A DNA stretch of 64,000 nucleotides from Melaminivora sp034675505. GTDB taxonomy: Bacteria > Pseudomonadota > Gammaproteobacteria > Burkholderiales > Burkholderiaceae_C. The stretch is from NCBI GenBank assembly GCA_034675505.1, contig JAUCDD010000019.1:1-64000 (forward strand), written 5' to 3'. Made by a program: the position numbers and the translations under genes. The notes beneath the pieces are model-generated. The model did not search any database. It saw only the letters and a program-made list of their open reading frames with translations, and was not told the origin of the DNA. Numbering within the stretch: position 1 is the first letter of the stretch; each line of letters opens with the position of its first letter. This document shows positions 21,517 to 30,769 of this stretch, piece by piece.

Positions 21517-22833
21517 TCAGCGTCCGGTCTGCAATGCCCGCACGGCGGCTGCGCCGTGCAGTGCGGCGCCCTCCAGCGTGGCCGGGTAGCGGCCGGCCAC
21601 GTCGTCGCCGCAGGCCAGCAGGCCGGGCGCCAGGCGCTGGGGCGGCCGCTGCAGCGCGGGCGTGCAGTCGAAGGCGGCGCGCTTGTCCACGACCGTCTGC
21701 ACCAGGGCCAGGGCGCCCGCCGGCAGCGCCAGCTCCTGCGCCGCCTGCGCCAGCGCCGCCGCCTCCAGCGCGCCGCGCGCCAGCGTGCAGGCGCTGACCA
21801 CGAAGGCCAGCAGCCCGGCCGGGCCGCCAAGCTGGCCCCGGTCGAAGACGAACTGCGCCGGCCGGCCGGGCGCCGCGCGCAAGGCCAGCATGGGGCTGGG
21901 CAGCAGGGGCCCGGCGCCCGGGGGCGGCGCGTGGACGTACACCGTGGCGATGGCGCCAAAGGCCAGGCCACGCGCCTGCTGCGCCCAGGCCTGCAGCCGG
22001 GCCTGCTCGCCGGCGCCCGTCTCTGCACCGGCCGCCAGGCGCGCGGCCTCGGCGCTGCCGGCGGCCAGCAGCACCGCGTCGAAAGCCTGCCCATCGACCT
22101 GCCAGCCGCCGCCCCGTGGCGCGCGCGCCAGCGCCTGCACGCGGCAGCCGGCGTGCACGGCGTGGCCGCGGGCCTGCAGCCAGCGGGCGGCGGGCTCGGG
22201 CAGCAGCGCGCCCAGGTCGGTGCGCGGCAGCAGCAGGTGCGAGCCGCCGCGCCCGGCAAACAGGCTGTCGTGCAGCACGTGCAGGAAGGTCTGGCCGCAG
22301 GCGTGCTGCGCCGGGGTGTTCAGTGCCGACACGCACAGTGGGTCGATGAATTCGTGCATCAGCCGCGGCGGCAGCCCCTTGCACAGCGCGGCCACGCTGG
22401 CCTGCGGCGGGCAGCGAAAGCCGCCCAGGCGCCAGCGCGCGGCACGCGCCAGCAGCGCCAGGCGCTCGCGCAGGCTCCAGCCGCGCGCGCGGGCGATGCC
22501 CGCCAGGGCATCCCACGGCGGCGCGGCGTCGGGCAGCGCCAGGCCGGTGCCGTCGGGAAAGCGCAGCGCCAGCGGCAGGCGCAGCAGCGCTGCCTGCGGA
22601 TCGACGCCCACGGTGCGCATCAGCTCCAGGCATTCGGTGTAGGCGCCGATCAGGATGTGCTGCCCGTTGTCCAGCCGCACCCTGCGCCCGCCGGGCAGCG
22701 CGGCGTCCATGCCGCGCGCGCGCCCGCCCAGGCTGCGGCTGGCCTCCAGCACCGTGACGGCATGCCCGGCCTGCGCCGCGCGCACGGCCGCCGCCATGCC
22801 GGCCCAGCCGGCGCCGATGACGGCGACCTTCAC
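21517..22833 (-). CDS. hpnE: hydroxysqualene dehydroxylase HpnE
   Basis: Flavoprotein that reduces hydroxysqualene to squalene, last step of the HpnCDE route. About 438 residues. GTG start at 22833 overlaps the hpnD stop by four bases (GTGA). An N-terminal FAD-binding Rossmann motif (VAVIGAGWAGMAAAVRAAQAGH followed by an acidic residue) is seen, then SLGGRARG and LDNGQHILIGAY, matching amine-oxidase/desaturase family members, and a C-terminal LLACGDDVAGRYPATLEGA FAD contact. It forms one transcript with hpnD. Confidence 0.92.
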   Translation of the reverse strand: MKVAVIGAGWAGMAAAVRAAQAGHAVTVLEASRSLGGRARGMDAALPGGRRVRLDNGQHILIGAYTECLELMRTVGVDPQAALLRLPLALRFPDGTGLALPDAAPPWDALAGIARARGWSLRERLALLARAARWRLGGFRCPPQASVAALCKGLPPRLMHEFIDPLCVSALNTPAQHACGQTFLHVLHDSLFAGRGGSHLLLPRTDLGALLPEPAARWLQARGHAVHAGCRVQALARAPRGGGWQVDGQAFDAVLLAAGSAEAARLAAGAETGAGEQARLQAWAQQARGLAFGAIATVYVHAPPPGAGPLLPSPMLALRAAPGRPAQFVFDRGQLGGPAGLLAFVVSACTLARGALEAAALAQAAQELALPAGALALVQTVVDKRAAFDCTPALQRPPQRLAPGLLACGDDVAGRYPATLEGAALHGAAAVRALQTGR

Positions 22834-23669
22834 AGCCGCCCTAGCGCCTGCACTTTCCAGGCCAGCCACAGCTTGCGCAAGGGCGTCAGGCTGGTGCGCT
22901 GGTGCAGCACCTGGAAGCCGTCGGCGGCGATCTCGTGCAGCAGCGTGCGGTAGATGCTGGCCATCATCAGGCCGGGTTTTTGCGCGCGCCGGTCGGCTGC
23001 AGGCAGCAGCGCCAGCGCCTCGTCGTAGGTGCGCTGGGCGCGCTCGCACTGGAAGCGCATCAGCGCCGCGAAGCGCTCGGAGTACTGGCGCTGGGTGATT
23101 TCGCTGGCGCGCACGTCAAAGCGCTGCAGCTCGTCTATGGGCAGGTAGATGCGCCCGCGCAGCGCGTCCTCGCCCACGTCGCGGATGATGTTGGTGAGCT
23201 GGAACGCCAGGCCCAGCCGGTGGGCGTACTCGGTGGTGGCGTCCTGGCTCTGGCCGAAGATGCGCGCGGCGACTTCGCCCACCACGCCCGCCACCAGGTG
23301 GCAATAGCGCGCCAGGCCGGGGAAATCCAGGTAGCGCGTCTGCGTGAGGTCCATGCGGCAGCCCTCGATGATGGCCTGCAGCTGGCGCTGGTGCAGGCCG
23401 TAGGGCGCGATGTGCGGCGCCAGCGCCTGCATCACCGGGTGCGTGGGCTTGCCGGCGAAGGCCTGGGCGACCTCGCCGCTCCACCAGTCCAGCTTGGCCG
23501 CCGCCACGCCGGGGTCGGTGACCTCGTCCACCACGTCGTCCACCTCGCGGCAGAAGGCGTAGAACGCCGTGATGGCCGCGCGCCGCTCGCGCGGCAGGAA
23601 CAGGAAGGCGTAGTAAAAGCTGCTGCCCGAGGCGGCGGCCTTTTGCTGGACGTACTGCTGGGGATTCAT
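22830..23669 (-). CDS. hpnD: presqualene diphosphate synthase HpnD
   Basis: 279 residues. Condenses two farnesyl diphosphates to presqualene diphosphate. It belongs to the squalene/phytoene synthase family, with the aspartate-rich motif DDVVDE near residue 45 and the second motif QLTNIIRDVGED near 160, both intact. ATG 23669 is followed by MNPQQYVQQKAAASGSSFYYAF, the conserved start. hpnE overlaps downstream; hpnC lies 111 bases upstream with repeat copy 4 between them. Confidence 0.95.
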   Translation of the reverse strand: MNPQQYVQQKAAASGSSFYYAFLFLPRERRAAITAFYAFCREVDDVVDEVTDPGVAAAKLDWWSGEVAQAFAGKPTHPVMQALAPHIAPYGLHQRQLQAIIEGCRMDLTQTRYLDFPGLARYCHLVAGVVGEVAARIFGQSQDATTEYAHRLGLAFQLTNIIRDVGEDALRGRIYLPIDELQRFDVRASEITQRQYSERFAALMRFQCERAQRTYDEALALLPAADRRAQKPGLMMASIYRTLLHEIAADGFQVLHQRTSLTPLRKLWLAWKVQALGRL

Positions 23670-23720
23670 TTGGGGCCCGATTGTCCCACGCCGGCCCGCA
23701 GCCGGGCGGGGGCGGCACTT

Positions 23721-23785
23721 ATGAACAAAAAGTGGCGCATGCCGGCGCCATTCAACGAGACCTTGCTATTGTTCAAGGAGCTACA
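23721..23785 (-). repeat. dispersed hairpin repeat, copy 4
   Basis: Minus strand: TAGCTCCTTGAACAATAGC, spacer, core ATGGCGCCGGCA, tail CACTTTTTGTTC. It holds the hpnC stop codon and separates hpnC from hpnD. Confidence 0.72.
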
Positions 23786-24644
23786 TGCGCAGTGCGCGGG
23801 CCAGCAGGCGCGGCCAGTCGCGCGCGCGCAGCACCGGGCGCCTGACCAGGCTGGCGCCGCCCAGCGCCTGCACCTGCTCCAGGATGCGCAGCCCGCCCTG
23901 CACCACCAGGCGCAGCTCCCAGCCGGCGCGCCCGGGCAGCTGGTGCACCAGCGGCGCGCCCTGCAGCATCAGCTGGCGCGCCCAGGCGGCGCAGTCCAGC
24001 ACCAGCGCGTCGCTGGCCGGGCTGCGGCGCAGCGCCGCCAGGTCGGCGCGCGCCACGCCGTGCGCGGCGCAGTCCGCATCGCTCAGGTAGTGCCGCCCGC
24101 GCGGCAGGTCCACGCTCAGGTCCTGCCAGAAGTTGATCAGCTGCAGCGCGCTGCAGATGGCGTCGCTTTGCGCCAGCGCCTGCTCGCCGCGCACGCCGTA
24201 CAGGTGCAGCAGCAGCCGGCCCACCGGATTGGCCGAGCGCGCGCAGTAGTGCAGCAGCGCGGCGCGGTCGGGGTAGGTGGCGCCGGCGGCGGTCATGCGC
24301 ACGTCCTGCTCGAAGGCGTCCAGCAGGTCGTGCAGGAGCGCCGGCGGTAGCGCGTGGCTGCGCAGCACGCCGGCCAGCGGCGCAAACACCGCGCCCCAGC
24401 GCGCCCCGGCAGGCCGGCCCGCGGCGGCGGCGCACAGCTCGGCGCGGTAGGCGTGCAGGTCGGCCAGGCGCTGCGCGCTGGTGGCGGCGCCTTCGTCGGC
24501 CAGGTCGTCGGCGGTGCGGGCAAAGGCGTACAGCGCGGCGATGGGCGCGCGCAGCGCGGGCGGGCACAGGAGCGAGGCGACGGGGAAGTTTTCGTAGTGC
24601 GTGACCGGTAGCGGCGCCGCAACGCGGGAGGGGGAGGGCTTCAC
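23781..24644 (-). CDS. hpnC: squalene-synthase-like HpnC (hydroxysqualene synthase)
   Basis: About 287 residues from GTG 24644 (VKPSPSRVAAPLPVTHYENFPVASLL). Converts presqualene diphosphate to hydroxysqualene; paralogue of HpnD in the same family. Motifs are ARTADDLADEG near residue 45 and LQLINFWQDLSVD near 165, both aspartate motifs present. The VTHYENFPVAS start is typical of HpnC and supports the GTG. The TAG stop lies in repeat copy 4. The gene is divergent from the RND efflux operon. No squalene-hopene cyclase gene is in the window. Confidence 0.92.
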   Translation of the reverse strand: MKPSPSRVAAPLPVTHYENFPVASLLCPPALRAPIAALYAFARTADDLADEGAATSAQRLADLHAYRAELCAAAAGRPAGARWGAVFAPLAGVLRSHALPPALLHDLLDAFEQDVRMTAAGATYPDRAALLHYCARSANPVGRLLLHLYGVRGEQALAQSDAICSALQLINFWQDLSVDLPRGRHYLSDADCAAHGVARADLAALRRSPASDALVLDCAAWARQLMLQGAPLVHQLPGRAGWELRLVVQGGLRILEQVQALGGASLVRRPVLRARDWPRLLARALRM

Positions 24645-24661
24645 GGGCGCGATTGTCGTGC

Positions 24662-24713
24662 TTGACAGCAGGCGTGGGCCTCTCTCAGAATTTACTAACC
24701 AGTCAGTCAGTAA
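24662..24713 (+). promoter_or_regulatory. promoter and palindromic operator of the RND operon
   Basis: TTGACA at 24662-24667 and CAGAAT at 24686-24691 (18-base spacing) form a sigma70-like promoter. Directly downstream, 24692-24713 is a 22-base imperfect palindrome TTACTnAC-N6-GTnAGTAA, the style of TetR/AcrR-family operators, placed to block transcription start. No TetR-type gene is in the window. Confidence 0.6.
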
Positions 24714-24735
24714 CCGGCCCCCAGGGCTGCCCGCC

Positions 24736-25986
24736 ATGCACTTTCCTGTTTCCGACCCACTCCCGCGCGGTGCCCGTGTACGGGCTGCTGCATTCCTGTC
24801 CTGGCGCCGGGGCGCGGGGCCGCGCGCCTGGGGCGCGGGCGTGGCGGCTTCGGTGCTGGCGGCGGTGGCGCTGGCTGGCTGCTCGCGCCCGGCGCCCGCG
24901 CCCGAGCCGGTGCGCGCGGTCAAGTTGGCCAGCGTGGGCGCGGCGCAGCCGGCGGCGCAGGCGCGCGAATACGCCGGCGAGGTGCGCGCGCGCATCGAGT
25001 CGCGGCTGGCCTTCCGCGTCGCCGGCAAGATCGTGCAGCGGCCAGTGGAGCCGGGCCAGCACGTGCGCGCCGGCCAGCTGCTGGCCGAGCTGGACGCGCG
25101 CGACTACGAGCTGGCCGCGCAGGCCGCGCGCGCCCAGGTGGCTGCGGCCAGCACGCAGCGCGACCTGGCGGCGGCCGACCTGGAGCGTTTCACCCGGCTG
25201 CGCGCGCAGAACTTCATCAGCGGCGCCGAGATCGACCGGCGCACGGCGGCGCTGAAGTCGGCCCAGGCGCAGCTGGCGCAGGCGCAGGCGCAGCTGGCCG
25301 CGCAGGGCAACCAGGCGGGATATGCGCGGCTGGCAGCGGACGCTGCCGGCGTGGTCACCGGCGTGGACGCCGAGGTGGGCCAGGTGGTGGCCGCCGGCAC
25401 GCCGGTGGTGCGGCTGGCGCGCGATGGCGCGCGCGACGCGGTGTTCGCCGTGCCCGAGGACCGCGTGGCGGCGCTGCGCGTCGGCCAGCCCGTGGAGGTG
25501 GCCCCCTGGGCGGGCGGCGCGCCGCTGGCGGCGCGCGTGCGCGAGGTGGCGGCCAGCGCCGACCCGGCGACGCGCACCTTTCAGGTCAAAGTGGCGCTGG
25601 AGGGGGACCAGCCGCCGCCGCTGGGCGCCACGGTGCAGGTGCGCCTGCAGGGCGACGCGGGCGCGCCGGGCGGGCAGGCGCTGCTGCGCGTGCCGGCCAG
25701 CGCGGTGCGCGAGGAGGGCGGGCGCAGCGCCGTGTGGCTGTTCGACGCGGCCAGCTCCAGCGTGCGCTCGCAGCCGGTGCAGGTGGCGCGGCTGGAGGGC
25801 GGCGACGCGCTGATCGCATCCGGCCTGGAGCCGGGCATGCGGGTGGTGGCGGCGGGCGTGCATGTGCTGGCTGCGGGGCAAAAAGTCAGCGTTTATGAGC
25901 CAAAAGGCACGCCTGCCGGCGCCAATGGCCGGCCTGATGCTATGAATAACGAAGCAGCTGCGCCGGCCTCCGGCGCCGCGCGCTGA
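24736..25986 (+). CDS. RND efflux periplasmic adaptor (membrane fusion) subunit
   Basis: 416 residues. Links the inner-membrane RND pump to an outer-membrane channel. It has a lipoprotein-type signal (VLAAVALAGC, lipobox LAGC), then barrel-sandwich hybrid and alpha-hairpin (about 95-190, coiled coil rich in AQAQLAQAQAQL), and beta-barrel domains (FQVKVALEG). Start ATG 24736 lies just after the operator. The last 30 residues, from EPKGTPAGANGRPDAM, are encoded by repeat copy 5 and are not expected in the family. It precedes the pump gene by 17 bases. No outer-membrane factor follows, so a partner is probably encoded elsewhere. Substrate unknown. Confidence 0.9.
   Translation: MHFPVSDPLPRGARVRAAAFLSWRRGAGPRAWGAGVAASVLAAVALAGCSRPAPAPEPVRAVKLASVGAAQPAAQAREYAGEVRARIESRLAFRVAGKIVQRPVEPGQHVRAGQLLAELDARDYELAAQAARAQVAAASTQRDLAAADLERFTRLRAQNFISGAEIDRRTAALKSAQAQLAQAQAQLAAQGNQAGYARLAADAAGVVTGVDAEVGQVVAAGTPVVRLARDGARDAVFAVPEDRVAALRVGQPVEVAPWAGGAPLAARVREVAASADPATRTFQVKVALEGDQPPPLGATVQVRLQGDAGAPGGQALLRVPASAVREEGGRSAVWLFDAASSSVRSQPVQVARLEGGDALIASGLEPGMRVVAAGVHVLAAGQKVSVYEPKGTPAGANGRPDAMNNEAAAPASGAAR
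25896..25960 (-). repeat. dispersed hairpin repeat, copy 5
   Basis: Minus strand: GCTGCTTCGTTATTCATAGC, spacer, core ATTGGCGCCGGCA, tail CCTTTTGGCTCATA. It lies in frame inside the 3' end of the adaptor gene. Confidence 0.75.
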
Positions 25987-26003
25987 CCGCCGGGAAGCGC
26001 CAC

Positions 26004-29000
26004 ATGCCGCACACGACACCGCCGCGCGCCGGCTTCAACCTCTCGCGCTGGGCGCTGGAGCACGCGCCGCTGACGCGCTACCTGATGCTGGTGCTGATGC
26101 TGCTGGGCTTTGCCGCCTACTTTCAGCTGGGCCAGGACGAGGATCCGCCGTTCACCTTCCGCGCCATGGTGGTGCGCACCAACTGGCCGGGCGCCACCGC
26201 GCAGCAGGTGGCCGAGCAGGTCACCGACAAGATCGAGCGCACGCTGCAGGAGGTGCCGTATGCCGACCGCATCCGCAGCTACAGCAAGCCGGGCGAATCG
26301 CAGGTGATCTTCGAGATCAAGGACTCCAGCAAACCGGCCGAGGTGGCGCAGGTCTGGTACCAGGTGCGCAAGAAGATAGGCGACATGCGCTGGCAGCTGC
26401 CCGCCGGCGTGCAGGGGCCGTTCTTCAACGACGAGTTCGGCGACGTGTACGGCGTGATCTACGCGCTGTCGGGCGAGGGCTTCTCGCCGGCCGAGCTGAA
26501 GGACTTCGCCGACGACACGCGCCAGCAGCTCTTGCGCGTCAAGGACGTGGCCAAGGTCGAGCTGTTCGGCGTGCAGGACGAGCGCATCTGGATCGAGGTC
26601 TCGCAGCAGCGCCTGGCGCAGCTGGGCCTGGACATGAACGCCGTGCTGCAGCAGCTGGCCAGCCAGAACGCGGTCGAGAGCGCGGGCGCCGTGCAGGGCC
26701 CGGCCGAGGTGGTGCAGCTGCGCGTGGCCGGCCAGTTCACCAGCATCGAGGCGCTGCGCGCGCTGCCCATCCGCGGCGCGCAATCGGGCGCGCAGCTGCG
26801 GCTGGAGGACATCGCGCAGGTGCGCCGCGGCTACGTCGATCCGCCGGGCGTCAAGGTGCGCTTCCAGGGCCGCGAGGTGGTGGCCCTGGGCATCGCCATG
26901 GCGAAGGGCGGCGACATCATCGCCATGGGCCACGCCCTGCGCGCGGCCGCGCAGGATATCCAGGCGCGCCTGCCGGCCGGCGTGCAGCTGGCGCAGGTGC
27001 AGGACCAGCCGGCCTCGGTGGCCGCGTCGGTCGACGAGTTCGTCAAGGTGCTGATCGAGGCGGTGGCCATCGTCATGGCGGTGAGCTTCGTCTCGCTCGG
27101 GCTGCACCGGGGCGGGCGCTTCGGCTGGTACGTGGACTGGCGCCCGGGCCTGGTGGTGGCCATCACCATCCCGCTGGTGCTGGCGCTGACCTTCCTGGCC
27201 ATGCACTACCTGGGGATAGGGCTGCACAAGGTGTCGCTGGGCTCGCTGATCATCGCCCTGGGCCTGCTGGTGGACGACGCCATCATTGCCGTGGAGATGA
27301 TGGTGCGCAAGATGGAGCAGGGCTTCGACAAGGTGCGCGCGGCAACGTTTGCCTACGACATCACCGCCAAGCCCATGCTGACGGGCACCTTGATCACGGC
27401 GGCGGGCTTTCTGCCCATCGGCATCGCCAAGTCGGTCACCGGCGAATACACCTTCGCCATCTTCGCGGTCACGGTGATCGCGCTGGTGCTGTCGTGGTTC
27501 GTCTCGGTCATCTTCGTACCCTACCTGGGCACGCTGCTGCTGCAGGTGAAGCCGCATGCGGGCGACCCCGAGTCGCACGACCTGTTCGACACGCCGTTCT
27601 ACCGGCGCTTTCGCCGCACGGTGGACTGGTGCGTGCAGCACCGCTGGCTGACCATAGCCGCCACGCTGGCCATCTTCGCGCTGGGGCTGGTGGGCATGGG
27701 ACGCGTGCAGCAGCAGTTCTTCCCCGATTCCAGCCGGCCCGAGGTGATGGTGGACCTGTGGTTCCCCGAGGGCACTTCGCTGGCCGCCAACGAGGCCGTG
27801 ACGCGCCGGGCTGAAAGCCGGCTGCTGCAGCTGGACGGCGTGGCCAGCGTGGCCACCTGGGTGGGCTCGGGCACGCCGCGCTTTTACCTGCCGCTGGACC
27901 AGGTGTTCCCGCAGAGCAACGTCTCGCAGTTCATCGTGCTGGCGCGCGGCCTGCCCGAGCGCGAGGCGCTGCGCCGCCAGCTGCCGGCGCTGCTGGCCCA
28001 GGAATTTCCCGAGGCGCGCGCGCGCATCAAGCTGCTGCCCAACGGTCCGCCCGTGCCCTACCCGGTGCAGTTTCGCGTGGTCGGCAGCGACCCGCAGCTG
28101 CTGCGCCAGCGCGCCGACGAGGTCAAGGAGCTGCTGCGCGAGAACGCCCACATGCGCGGCGTGAACGACAACTGGAACGAATCCGTCAAGGCGCTGCGCC
28201 TGGAGGTGGACCAGGCGAAGGCGCGCGCGCTGGGCGTGTCCAGCCAGTCCATCGCGCAGGCCACGCGCACGCTGTTTTCCGGCACCACCGTGGGCCAGTA
28301 CCGCGAGGGCGACAAGCTGATCGACATCGTGCTGCGCCCGGGCCAGGACGAGCGCGCCAGCGTCTCGGCGCTGGCCGGCAGCTACGTCGCCACCGCCTCG
28401 GGGCGCTCCATCCCGCTGTCGCAGATCGCACGCGCGCAGCTGGCCTGGGAGCCAGGGGTGCTGTGGCGCTACGGGCGCAACTACGCCATCACCGTGCAGG
28501 GCGACGTGCAGGAGGGCATGCAGGGCGCCACGGTAACGGCCGAGCTGCTGCCCGCGCTGCGCGCGCTGGAGGCGCGCTGGGCCGCCGCCGGCGGGCCGCG
28601 CGTGGCCATCCAGGCCGCCGGCGCGGTGGAAGAAAGCAGCAAGGGTTCGGCGGCCATCGTCGCCGGCGTGCCGCTGATGCTGTTCGTCGTGTTCACGCTT
28701 TTGATGCTGCAGCTGCACAGCTTCAGCCGCGCGTTGCTGGTGTTCCTCACCGGGCCCATGGGCATCGCCGGCGTGGCGGCGGCGCTCTTGCTGCTGGGGC
28801 GGCCGTTCGGCTTTGTGGCGCTTTTGGGCGTGGTGGCGCTGATGGGCATGATCCAGCGCAACTCGGTCATCCTGGTGGACCAGATCGAGCTGGACCGCGC
28901 CGCCGGCATCCCCACCTGGGATGCCATCACCGGCGCGGCCGTGCGCCGCCTGCGCCCCATCGTGCTGACGGCGGCGGCCGCGGTGCTGGCCATGATCCCC

Positions 29001-29159
29001 CTGTCGCGCAGCGTGTTCTGGGGGCCGATGGCGGTCGCCATCATGGGCGGGCTGGTGGTGGCCACGGTGCTGACGCTGCTGGCGCTGCCGGCGATGTATG
29101 CGGCCTGGTTTCGCGTGCGCCGGCCGCAGCTGGCCGCAGAAGGGGCGCCGCCGGGGTAA
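26004..29159 (+). CDS. RND efflux pump permease (AcrB/MexB-like superfamily)
   Basis: 1051 residues, the normal length. Proton-driven inner-membrane exporter, working as a trimer with the adaptor just upstream. It has twelve membrane segments in two halves: first hydrophobic helix at about 20-40, a large periplasmic loop, a helix block near 350-540, and a second block near 870-1030. In the helix block, LIIALGLLVDDAIIAVEMMV has the paired Asp residues of the proton relay, as in this family. The N-terminus reads FNLSRWALEHAPLTRYLMLVLMLLG, typical of a subgroup with solvent or cation substrates, though the substrate cannot be named. Reading frame intact throughout. Confidence 0.93.
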   Translation: MPHTTPPRAGFNLSRWALEHAPLTRYLMLVLMLLGFAAYFQLGQDEDPPFTFRAMVVRTNWPGATAQQVAEQVTDKIERTLQEVPYADRIRSYSKPGESQVIFEIKDSSKPAEVAQVWYQVRKKIGDMRWQLPAGVQGPFFNDEFGDVYGVIYALSGEGFSPAELKDFADDTRQQLLRVKDVAKVELFGVQDERIWIEVSQQRLAQLGLDMNAVLQQLASQNAVESAGAVQGPAEVVQLRVAGQFTSIEALRALPIRGAQSGAQLRLEDIAQVRRGYVDPPGVKVRFQGREVVALGIAMAKGGDIIAMGHALRAAAQDIQARLPAGVQLAQVQDQPASVAASVDEFVKVLIEAVAIVMAVSFVSLGLHRGGRFGWYVDWRPGLVVAITIPLVLALTFLAMHYLGIGLHKVSLGSLIIALGLLVDDAIIAVEMMVRKMEQGFDKVRAATFAYDITAKPMLTGTLITAAGFLPIGIAKSVTGEYTFAIFAVTVIALVLSWFVSVIFVPYLGTLLLQVKPHAGDPESHDLFDTPFYRRFRRTVDWCVQHRWLTIAATLAIFALGLVGMGRVQQQFFPDSSRPEVMVDLWFPEGTSLAANEAVTRRAESRLLQLDGVASVATWVGSGTPRFYLPLDQVFPQSNVSQFIVLARGLPEREALRRQLPALLAQEFPEARARIKLLPNGPPVPYPVQFRVVGSDPQLLRQRADEVKELLRENAHMRGVNDNWNESVKALRLEVDQAKARALGVSSQSIAQATRTLFSGTTVGQYREGDKLIDIVLRPGQDERASVSALAGSYVATASGRSIPLSQIARAQLAWEPGVLWRYGRNYAITVQGDVQEGMQGATVTAELLPALRALEARWAAAGGPRVAIQAAGAVEESSKGSAAIVAGVPLMLFVVFTLLMLQLHSFSRALLVFLTGPMGIAGVAAALLLLGRPFGFVALLGVVALMGMIQRNSVILVDQIELDRAAGIPTWDAITGAAVRRLRPIVLTAAAAVLAMIPLSRSVFWGPMAVAIMGGLVVATVLTLLALPAMYAAWFRVRRPQLAAEGAPPG

Positions 29160-29237
29160 AATCTGCGGTTTGACCGATTTCACCGGGATGGCTGGCACGC
29201 GTGGCCAGGGCATCCGGGTGGCAAGAATGAATGAACC

Positions 29238-29324
29238 GCGCGGGTGGCGAAATTGGTAGACGCACCAGGTTTAGGTCCTGACGCCAGCAATGGTGTGGGG
29301 GTTCGAGTCCCCCCCCGCGCACCA
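29238..29324 (+). tRNA. tRNA-Leu (UAG anticodon)
   Basis: 87 nucleotides with 3' CCA encoded. Acceptor GCGCGGG pairs with CCCGCGC; a D-arm GGCGAAATTGGTAGACGC; anticodon loop TTTAGGT gives TAG; long variable arm (CGCCAGCAATGGTG) typical of class II tRNA; T-arm GGGGGTTCGAGTCCCCC. It precedes tig by 70 bases. Confidence 0.97.
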
Positions 29325-29394
29325 ACGTGACAGCGATGCGTTGCACCGCCCACGGCGGCCCCTGCATCCCCTGTATCTGACCCTAGGAAACACC

Positions 29395-30714
29395 ATGGCC
29401 ATCAATGTTGAGACCCTTGACAAGCTCGAACGCAAGATCACGCTGAGCCTGCCCCTTGCCTCCATCCAGGGCGAGGTGGACAGCCGCCTGAAGCGCCTGG
29501 CACGCACCGTGAAGATGGACGGCTTCCGTCCCGGCAAGGTGCCGATGAGCGTGGTGCAGCAGCGCTACGGCTACTCGGTGCAGTACGAGGTGCTCAACGA
29601 CAAGGTGGGCGAGGCCTTCTCGCAGGCCGCCAACGAGGCGCAGCTGCGCGTGGCCGGCCAGCCGCGCATCACCGAACGCGACGGCGCGCCCGAGGGCGAG
29701 GTCAGCTTCGACGCGGTGTTCGAGGTGTTCCCGGAAGTGAAGATCGGCGACCTGGCCGAAGCCGAGGTGGACAAGCTGTCGGCCGAGGTGACCGATGAGG
29801 CCATCGACAAGACCCTGGACATCCTGCGCAAGCAGCGCCGCACCTTTGCCCAGCGCGCGCTGGGCTCGGCGGCCGAAGATGGCGACCGCGTGAGCGTGGA
29901 CTTCGAGGGCAAGATCGACGGCGAGCCGTTCTCCGGCGGCAAGGCCGAGGACTTCCAGTTCCTGATCGGCGAAGGCCAGATGCTCAAGGAGTTCGAGGAC
30001 GCCGTGCGCGGCATGAAGGTCGGCGAGAGCAAGACCTTCCCGCTGGCCTTCCCCGAGGACTACCACGGCAAGGACGTCGCCGGCAAGACGGCCGACTTCA
30101 TGGTCACCCTGAAGAACATCGAGGCCGCGCACCTGCCCGAAGTGAACGAGCAGATGGTCAAGTCGCTGGGCATCGAGGACGGGTCCGTGGACGCCCTGCG
30201 CGGCGATATCCGCCAGAACCTGGAGCGCGAAGTCAAGTTCCGCCTGCAGGCGCGCAACAAGCAGGCCGCCATGGAGGCGCTGCTGTCCAAGGCCGAGCTG
30301 GACCTGCCCAATGCTGCCGTGCAGTCCGAAATCGAACGCCTGAAGGAAGCCGCGCGCGCCGACCTGAAGCAGCGCGGCATCAAGGATGCCGACAAGGCCG
30401 AGATCCCCGACGACATCTTCCGCCCGCAGGCCGAGCGTCGCGTGCGCCTGGGCCTGGTGGTGGCCGAGCTGGTCAAGGGCAACGACCTGCGCGCCACGCC
30501 CGAGCAGCTGAAGGCGCACATCGAGGAGCTGTCGGCCAGCTACGAGCAGCCCGAGGACGTGGTGCGCTGGTACTACAGCGACCGCAACCGCATGGCCGAG
30601 GTCGAGGCCGTGGTCATCGAGAACAACGTGACCGAATTCGTCCTGTCCAAGGCCCGGGTGAGCGACAAGGCGATGAGCTTCGACGAGCTGATGGGCAGCC
30701 AGCAGCAGGGTTGA
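29395..30714 (+). CDS. tig: trigger factor, ribosome-associated chaperone
   Basis: 439 residues. Binds the ribosome exit tunnel and has peptidyl-prolyl isomerase activity. ATG 29395 follows an AGGAAA ribosome site. Domains: ribosome-binding N-terminus (LARTVKMDGFRPGKVPMSVV, containing the GFRxGKxP signature), FKBP-type PPIase middle (about 150-250, DGDRVSVDFEGKIDGEPFSGG), and a helical C-terminal chaperone part. It heads the tig-clpP-clpX-lon block conserved in Proteobacteria; a hairpin separates it from clpP. Confidence 0.97.
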   Translation: MAINVETLDKLERKITLSLPLASIQGEVDSRLKRLARTVKMDGFRPGKVPMSVVQQRYGYSVQYEVLNDKVGEAFSQAANEAQLRVAGQPRITERDGAPEGEVSFDAVFEVFPEVKIGDLAEAEVDKLSAEVTDEAIDKTLDILRKQRRTFAQRALGSAAEDGDRVSVDFEGKIDGEPFSGGKAEDFQFLIGEGQMLKEFEDAVRGMKVGESKTFPLAFPEDYHGKDVAGKTADFMVTLKNIEAAHLPEVNEQMVKSLGIEDGSVDALRGDIRQNLEREVKFRLQARNKQAAMEALLSKAELDLPNAAVQSEIERLKEAARADLKQRGIKDADKAEIPDDIFRPQAERRVRLGLVVAELVKGNDLRATPEQLKAHIEELSASYEQPEDVVRWYYSDRNRMAEVEAVVIENNVTEFVLSKARVSDKAMSFDELMGSQQQG

Positions 30715-30769
30715 GGCCCGGCGGCTGACCAAAGAAGAGGCCTTCGCTGACCCTGGACAGCGGCCTTGC

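Noticed and set aside
21304..22953. A 549-codon plus frame opposite hpnE
   Set aside because: Shadow of hpnE; low-complexity Arg/Gln/Ala composition and no start signal.
25893..29213. A 1106-codon open frame on the minus strand
   Set aside because: It is the antisense shadow of the RND pump; its Gln/His/Arg-rich composition is that of a reversed GC-rich gene.
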